A stretch of DNA of 64,000 nucleotides from Pseudomonas putida. GTDB lineage: Bacteria; Pseudomonadota; Gammaproteobacteria; Pseudomonadales; Pseudomonadaceae. The stretch covers positions 1,798,001 to 1,862,000 of the forward strand of contig NZ_CP113097.1 in the NCBI RefSeq assembly GCF_026625125.1, in the 5' to 3' direction. A program made the position numbers and the translations under genes. The notes under the pieces are model-generated. The model had not been told where the DNA came from and searched no databases. It saw nothing but the letters and a program-made list of their open reading frames with translations. Below, piece by piece: positions 59,685 through 64,000 of the stretch. Positions within the stretch are counted from its first letter, which is position 1; the number at the start of each line of letters is the position of its first letter.

Positions 59685-61448
59685 ATGCCCGAACCGGTAT
59701 CTTCACGTCAGCGTCGCGCTTTGTTTCTCTGCTGGCAATTCATGCGCCCATACCGAGGCCAAGCGCTGTTGGCGCTGCTGGCTCTGGTAGTGACCGCCGG
59801 CATAACGCTGTCCATGGGGCAGGGCATCCGCCTATTGGTGGACCAAGGATTCATGACCCGTTCGGCGCACCAGCTCAATCAGACCATCGGCTTGTTCCTG
59901 TTATTGGTGTTGGCGCTGGCGGTCGGTACATTCAGCCGCTTCTACCTGGTTTCCTGGATCGGTGAGCGGTGCGTGGCCGATATTCGCCGCGCCGTCTTCG
60001 ATCACCTGATAGGCCTGCACCCTGGCTTTTTCGAAGACAACCGCAGCTCGGAGATCCAGTCCCGGCTGACCGCAGATACCACCTTGCTGCAGGCGGTCAT
60101 CGGCTCATCGCTGTCGATGTTCCTGCGCAACGCCCTCATGGTGATCGGCGGTGTCGTGCTGCTTTTCATCACCAACCCCAAGCTCACCGGCATCGTCGTG
60201 GTGGCCCTGCCGTTGGTACTGGCACCGATCCTGCTGTTTGGCAGGCGCGTGCGCAGCCTGTCGCGGCAGAGCCAGGACCGGGTGGCGGATGTGGGCAGCT
60301 ATGTGGCCGAGACGCTGGGGCAGATCAAGACCGTGCAGGCGTACAACCACCAGGCGCTCGATCGCCAGCTGTTCGCCGATACGGTTGAGGCGGCTTTCGC
60401 CGTGGCGCGTCAGCGCATCGCGCAGCGGGCCTGGTTGATCACCCTGGTGATCGTGCTGGTGCTGGGCGCGGTGGGGGTGATGTTATGGGTCGGCGGCACG
60501 GATGTGATCGCCGGGCGCATCTCCGCAGGCGAACTGGCAGCCTTCGTGTTTTACAGCCTGATCGTCGGCAGTGCCTTCGGAACGCTGAGCGAAGTCATCG
60601 GCGAACTGCAGCGCGCTGCCGGTGCGGCCGAGCGTATCGCCGAACTGCTGGCGGCGCGCAGCAGCATCATCGAGCCCGAGCAGCCGTTGGCGCTGCGTCG
60701 GCAGGGCACTGGCGGGCATATCGAGCTGAAGAACCTGGTATTCGCTTACCCTTCCAGGCCATCGGTCGCCGCCATCGACAACCTGAGCCTGGTCATCGAG
60801 CCAGGCCAGACCGTGGCGCTGGTGGGGCCATCCGGCGCCGGCAAATCGACCCTGTTCGACTTGCTGCTGCGTTTTTACGACCCTCAGCAGGGCGCCATCG
60901 TTGTGGATGGCCAGCCAATCACCAGCCTGGCGCTGGGCGATCTACGCCGCCAGTTCGCGCTGGTAGCGCAGAACCCTTCACTGTTTCGCGCTACGGTCGA
61001 GGCCAATATCCGCTATGGGCGCCCCGAGGCCAGCCTGGCCGAAGTAGAGGCAGCGGCGCGTGGCGCGCATGCCGACGCGTTCATCCGGCAATTGCCGCAG
61101 GGTTACCAGACACCACTGGGCGAGGGCGGTATCGGCCTGTCGGGCGGGCAGCGGCAACGCCTGGCGATTGCCCGGGCGTTGCTGGTGGATGCGCCGATCC
61201 TGCTGCTCGACGAAGCCACCAGCGCCCTCGATGCGCAGAGCGAACACTTGATCCAGCAGGCCCTGCCGAGCCTGATGGCGGGCCGCACCACGCTGGTCAT
61301 CGCCCACCGCCTGGCCACGGTGCAGCATGCTGACCGCATCGCAGTCATCGACAAGGGGCACCTGGTGGCAGTGGGTACTCACCGTGAACTGCTCGAAAAA
61401 AGCCCTCTGTACGCCAGGCTCGCCTCACTGCAGTTCAACAACGCTTGA
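59685..61448 (+). CDS. MsbA-like ABC exporter (fused permease-ATPase)
   Basis: 587 residues. Six transmembrane helices (about 20-310) with the ABC_membrane coupling region (RLTADTTLLQAVIGSSLSMF) precede a nucleotide-binding domain: Walker A GPSGAGKST, Q-loop LVAQNPSLF, signature LSGGQRQR, Walker B ILLLDEATSALD and the H-loop VIAHRL. It acts as a homodimer exporting lipids or drugs; the substrate cannot be told. I use ATG 59685; five extra codons upstream are unconserved. Confidence 0.9.
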   Translation: MPEPVSSRQRRALFLCWQFMRPYRGQALLALLALVVTAGITLSMGQGIRLLVDQGFMTRSAHQLNQTIGLFLLLVLALAVGTFSRFYLVSWIGERCVADIRRAVFDHLIGLHPGFFEDNRSSEIQSRLTADTTLLQAVIGSSLSMFLRNALMVIGGVVLLFITNPKLTGIVVVALPLVLAPILLFGRRVRSLSRQSQDRVADVGSYVAETLGQIKTVQAYNHQALDRQLFADTVEAAFAVARQRIAQRAWLITLVIVLVLGAVGVMLWVGGTDVIAGRISAGELAAFVFYSLIVGSAFGTLSEVIGELQRAAGAAERIAELLAARSSIIEPEQPLALRRQGTGGHIELKNLVFAYPSRPSVAAIDNLSLVIEPGQTVALVGPSGAGKSTLFDLLLRFYDPQQGAIVVDGQPITSLALGDLRRQFALVAQNPSLFRATVEANIRYGRPEASLAEVEAAARGAHADAFIRQLPQGYQTPLGEGGIGLSGGQRQRLAIARALLVDAPILLLDEATSALDAQSEHLIQQALPSLMAGRTTLVIAHRLATVQHADRIAVIDKGHLVAVGTHRELLEKSPLYARLASLQFNNA

Positions 61449-61525
61449 CGCGCCCAAGGCTTGTAACATTTTTGTAGCAATTGCTTGAGAGTATCCCTTC
61501 AACTGTTGCGTAAGTGCTCGACCTG

Positions 61526-61555
61526 GCTGCTATCGATCGATGGCAGCTTTTTTTT
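61526..61555 (+). terminator. Intrinsic terminator between ABC exporter and chemoreceptor genes
   Basis: GCTGC-T-ATCG, loop AT, CGAT-G-GCAGC, followed by eight Ts (61548-61555). It ends 83 bases before the chemoreceptor ATG, so the receptor promoter must lie in that short stretch or the terminator is an attenuator. Confidence 0.8.
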
Positions 61556-61638
61556 GGCCTGCGAACGAGGACATGGACGTCTGTGGCGGCGCTGCCAGCG
61601 GCACGCTGTTTCCTCAATCCTTGTTCCCGAGATCTGCG

Positions 61639-63255
61639 ATGCTGCGAAAATCCCTCAGAGTACAAATTCTTGCCCTGCTCGGCGGCAGCTTGGTGGCGAT
61701 GCTGCTGATTGCCTTGGTGTGTTTCCAGTTTCTGTCCTCCAGTGTGCGCAGCTATGCCACGCTGGTCGATGGACCACTGCAGGCCTCGCAATCGATCGAC
61801 GAAGCCAACCTGCAGTTCAAGATCCAGGTGCAGGAGTGGAAGAACGTGCTGCTGCGCGGCCGTCAGCCGGCCGAACTGGAGAAGTACTGGCAGCAGTTCC
61901 AGGCCCGTGAGCAGCAGGTCCAGCAATTGCTTGGGCAACTGATCGACAGCAGTGATCAGAAGCTCAAGGAGCCTTTGCAGCAGTTGCGTGACAGCCATCG
62001 GCAACTAGGCGCGGCCTACGCGCAGGGGCGCCAGGCGTTTCTGGCGGCAGGGGGTGACCCGGCCGCTGGCGATCTGGCGGTCAAAGGTGTCGACCGTGCT
62101 GCCAGCGAGCAGATGAGCGCGTTGGTCGAGCAGTTGCGCGCCGACGCCCGTGAGCGGGCCGTCAGCATCAATGCCAGTGCCGAGCGTACGGTATGGCTGG
62201 GTATGCTGGTGATGCTCGGTTCGGCGCTGTTGGTGGGTTTGCTCAGCCTGTGGCGGGTCAACCGCAGCCTGATCGAGCCCATCAGTCAGTTGATCGAATA
62301 CGTTGCCCAACTGAGCCAAGGCCATTTTGCGGCGCGGGTCGACAGCCGTCGGGAGGATGAGCTGGGGCGCCTTGCGCGTGCCGCCAATACCTTGCGTGAT
62401 TTCCTTGCCGACACCGTTGGCCGCCTCAAGGACAATGCTCAAGAGCTCGAAGGCGCCAGTGGCCAGCTGCGCCGCATCGCCGGCGACATGGCGCGCGGTA
62501 CCCATGACCAGTTCCAGCGTACCGATCAGGTGGCGACGGCGATGCACGAGATGTCCGCCACTGCCCAAGAGGTTGCCCGTCACGCCGCCGAAGCCGCGCG
62601 GGCGGCCGATGAAGCCGACCACAGTGCCCAGGCCGGCGAGCAGGTCATGCAGCAGACCATCGACATCATTGGCGTGGTCAACCAGGAGATCGCAGGGACT
62701 GCGGCGGTAATCCGCGATCTTGAGAATGACAGTTCGCGCATCGGCAAGGTGCTGGAAGTGATCCGTGGGATCGCCGAGCAGACCAACCTGCTGGCGCTCA
62801 ATGCGGCCATCGAAGCGGCCCGTGCGGGTGAGGCCGGGCGCGGCTTTGCGGTGGTCGCCGACGAGGTGCGTAGCCTGGCTCAGCGCACGGCGGCGTCGAT
62901 CGCCGAAATCCATCAGATCATCGAGGCGGTTCAGTCTGGTGCCGTGGAGGCGGTCAAGGCCATCGAAAGCGGGCAGCAGCGCAGCGAGGAGGGTGCCGAG
63001 CAGGTGCAGCAGGCAGGGCAGATGCTGCAGCGCATCACCGTCGCGGTCGAAGCCATCCGTGACATGAACCGGCAGATCGCCACGGCAGCTGAGGAACAGA
63101 CCAGTGTGGCCGAGGATATTTCGCGTAACCTGATCGAGATTACCCGCATCGCAACTGCCAACCAGGAGGCAGTGCAGCACACCGAGCAGGCTGGCCAGCG
63201 CCTGCATGGGCTGTCGGGGCAGTTGGGTGAAGTCACGTCGCGTCTTACCGCGTAG
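61639..63255 (+). CDS. Methyl-accepting chemotaxis protein with helical-bundle sensor
   Basis: 538 residues. Transmembrane helix 1 (about 10-30) and helix 2 (about 190-210) bound a roughly 155-residue helix-only periplasmic domain of the 4HB type. HAMP (SLIEPISQLIEYVAQLSQGH) and a cytoplasmic signalling domain with [20 protein letters not shown] follow. The first in-frame ATG giving a normal signal anchor (MLRKSLRVQILALLGG) is 61639. There is no C-terminal CheR-binding pentapeptide. Ligand unknown. Confidence 0.9.
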   Translation: MLRKSLRVQILALLGGSLVAMLLIALVCFQFLSSSVRSYATLVDGPLQASQSIDEANLQFKIQVQEWKNVLLRGRQPAELEKYWQQFQAREQQVQQLLGQLIDSSDQKLKEPLQQLRDSHRQLGAAYAQGRQAFLAAGGDPAAGDLAVKGVDRAASEQMSALVEQLRADARERAVSINASAERTVWLGMLVMLGSALLVGLLSLWRVNRSLIEPISQLIEYVAQLSQGHFAARVDSRREDELGRLARAANTLRDFLADTVGRLKDNAQELEGASGQLRRIAGDMARGTHDQFQRTDQVATAMHEMSATAQEVARHAAEAARAADEADHSAQAGEQVMQQTIDIIGVVNQEIAGTAAVIRDLENDSSRIGKVLEVIRGIAEQTNLLALNAAIEAARAGEAGRGFAVVADEVRSLAQRTAASIAEIHQIIEAVQSGAVEAVKAIESGQQRSEEGAEQVQQAGQMLQRITVAVEAIRDMNRQIATAAEEQTSVAEDISRNLIEITRIATANQEAVQHTEQAGQRLHGLSGQLGEVTSRLTA

Positions 63256-63272
63256 TACTGATCGCGCACAGC

Positions 63273-63300
63273 AAAAAGCCCGCACGATGGCGGGCTTTTT
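63273..63300. terminator. Bidirectional terminator between chemoreceptor and tRNA-Pro
   Basis: AAAAAGCCCGC and GCGGGCTTTTT pair around ACGATG. It serves both the plus-strand receptor and the minus-strand tRNA. Confidence 0.88.
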
Positions 63301-63308
63301 GAAGGATC

Positions 63309-63385
63309 TGGTCGGAGAGACAGGATTCGAACCTGCGGCCTTCTCGTCCCGAACGAGACGCGCTACCTGGCTGCGCTACACTCCG
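63309..63385 (-). tRNA. tRNA-Pro (anticodon CGG)
   Basis: A 77-base minus-strand cloverleaf with encoded CCA. The acceptor arm is CGGAGTG/CTCTCCG (one U-U mismatch at 6-67), D-arm GCGC/GCGC, anticodon stem TCTCG/CGAGA with loop TTCGGGA (anticodon CGG, reads CCG), T-arm GCAGG-TTCGAAT-CCTGT. It has its own position between a receptor gene and a lipoprotein gene; no integrase is adjacent. Confidence 0.95.
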
Positions 63386-63467
63386 ATGAACAAAATCCTA
63401 CTGCATGGTTTTTTCGAACGCAAGCCCTTGTTGTTAAAAGGCCTTAGGCCCGAAACAGGGCGTTCGA

Positions 63468-63689
63468 TCAGAGCTCTTTGACGGTACGAACCTGGTCTTT
63501 GTTCAGCCGTGTACGCTTGCCATCGAGTTGCTCGAACTCATAGAAGCCAGAGTCCTCGTCGAAGGACGGAGTGTCCACAGCCTGGATCTCGCGGCCGTCG
63601 TTCAGGGTGATAACGGTCGGCGAGGCGCAGCCAGCGAGGGCGCCCAGGCCCAGGGCGAGCATGAAGGCGGGAAGGGTCCGTTTAATCAT
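63468..63689 (-). CDS. YgdI/YgdR-type small lipoprotein
   Basis: A 73-residue lipoprotein: signal sequence MIKRTLPAFMLALGLGALAG with lipobox LAGC (Cys at 21), then a small SH3-like beta fold (VITLNDGREIQAVDTP; YEFEQLDGKRTRLNKDQVRT) as in the DUF903 family. Asp is not at +2 (Ala), so outer-membrane sorting is likely. Function unknown. Confidence 0.88.
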   Translation of the reverse strand: MIKRTLPAFMLALGLGALAGCASPTVITLNDGREIQAVDTPSFDEDSGFYEFEQLDGKRTRLNKDQVRTVKEL

Positions 63690-63775
63690 CGTGTTTCTCC
63701 AGTGCGATGGTGCTAGATGACGTTAAGACGCAAGGCGTCTGCGCAAGTTCCTTGCACAGTGCAGCATAGCGCCAA

Positions 63776-63796
63776 ACCCAGGGTATTGACCTGGGT
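63776..63796. promoter_or_regulatory. Hairpin upstream of moaB
   Basis: ACCCAGG, loop GTATTGA, CCTGGGT, in the divergent region between the lipoprotein gene and moaB. A TATAAA at 63827-63832 downstream is a likely moaB -10. Confidence 0.4.
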
Positions 63797-63864
63797 CTGT
63801 CGGAGTTGTCGCAGGGCAGGCTGTGATATAAATGCGCCATCCCTTTCCCCTGCGATGGACACTC

Positions 63865-64000
63865 ATGAAAGCCAAGGCAGATACCCCCTTCGTGGCCCTG
63901 AACATTGCCGTGCTGACCGTCAGCGACACCCGGACCTTTGAAACCGACACCTCCGGGCAGACCTTCGTCGACCGCCTGACTGCGGCGGGCCACCAGTTGG
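63865..64000 (+). CDS. moaB: Molybdenum cofactor biosynthesis protein MoaB, N-terminal part (cut by window edge)
   Basis: The first 45 residues of a MogA/MoaB-fold protein for molybdopterin adenylylation: MKAKADTPFVALNIAVLTVS, then DTRTFETDTSGQTFVDRLTAAGH, matching the conserved VSDTRxxxxDxSG motif. The ATG at 63865 is the first in frame. The gene continues beyond the window. Confidence 0.9.
   Translation, partial: MKAKADTPFVALNIAVLTVSDTRTFETDTSGQTFVDRLTAAGHQL

Noticed and set aside
61449..61638. FliA promoter before the second chemoreceptor
   Set aside because: The best TCAA is followed at the right spacing by TCGACCTG, which does not match GCCGATAA well enough.
63309..63385. tRNA-Pro as an integration site for a genomic island
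   Set aside because: No integrase, no direct repeat of the tRNA 3' end, and the flanking genes are core genes.

Overview
The window is a contiguous piece of a high-GC Pseudomonas chromosome, most like the Pseudomonas putida group. The evidence is gene content and order typical of that group: the crfX-cmpX-sigX-oprF block, the NAD-glutamate dehydrogenase of about 180 kDa, divergent ppsR/ppsA, nasS-nasT-nasA next to a PP2C-kinase fusion and cobA, pyrD-rmf-rlmL, acnA-rlmM, tusA-pdxB, and REP-type GCCGGC repeats. Nearly every gene is recognisable core metabolism or regulation. I see no insertion sequence, integrase, CRISPR array, rRNA operon or intact prophage. One tRNA (Pro, anticodon CGG) is present.

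Layout. 1-1542: sbcC (cut by the window edge) and sbcD. 1853-2284: a small DUF2628 membrane protein. 2394-9216: a tightly overlapping minus-strand operon moxR-DUF58-DUF4381-batA-batB/C-batD. 9436-11184: a DUF2235 (Tle-like) hydrolase converging on a small uncharacterised gene. 11434-20870: gdhB, ppsR, ppsA and an alpha/beta hydrolase. 21010-25555: rraA, a CorA/ZntB transporter, crfX, cmpX, sigX, oprF (envelope stress and the major porin). 25654-31264: minus-strand cobA, PP2C/kinase, nasA, nasT, nasS (nitrate assimilation). 31392-35486: pyrD, rmf, rlmKL. 35581-39716: a CHASE-PAS-GGDEF protein, a REP/tandem-repeat patch and dacB. 39904-44519: yggL and a BvgS/BvgA-like phosphorelay. 44798-47316: dgt and a yqjD-yqjE-yqjK-like operon. 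47631-51004: an ammonium transporter, a glutaredoxin-like protein, an M15 peptidase, an SOS-box-controlled small gene and a RluA-family synthase. 51045-55610: aer and acnA. 55834-56901: rlmM. 56902-57793: a repeat locus with a 212-bp inverted repeat. 57794-63255: tusA, pdxB, a 57-residue gene, an ABC exporter and a chemoreceptor. 63309-64000: tRNA-Pro, a YgdI/YgdR-type lipoprotein and the start of moaB.

The most informative regulatory signals were read directly from the DNA. (1) The nasA leader has a -24/-12 sigma-54 promoter, two hairpins with six-base loops carrying A1 and G4 (the ANTAR signature), and an overlapping intrinsic terminator; this is a full substrate for the adjacent NasS-NasT antitermination system. 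(2) A near-consensus LexA box lies at the promoter of an uncharacterised 102-residue gene. (3) A FliA-type promoter precedes aer. (4) A structured leader precedes rmf.

No obviously new multi-gene system is visible. The best candidates for undescribed biology are the SOS-controlled small gene beside a phage-type peptidase, the DUF2235 gene that looks inserted between moxR and a conserved small gene, and the long inverted repeat with hexamer and heptamer arrays between rlmM and tusA.
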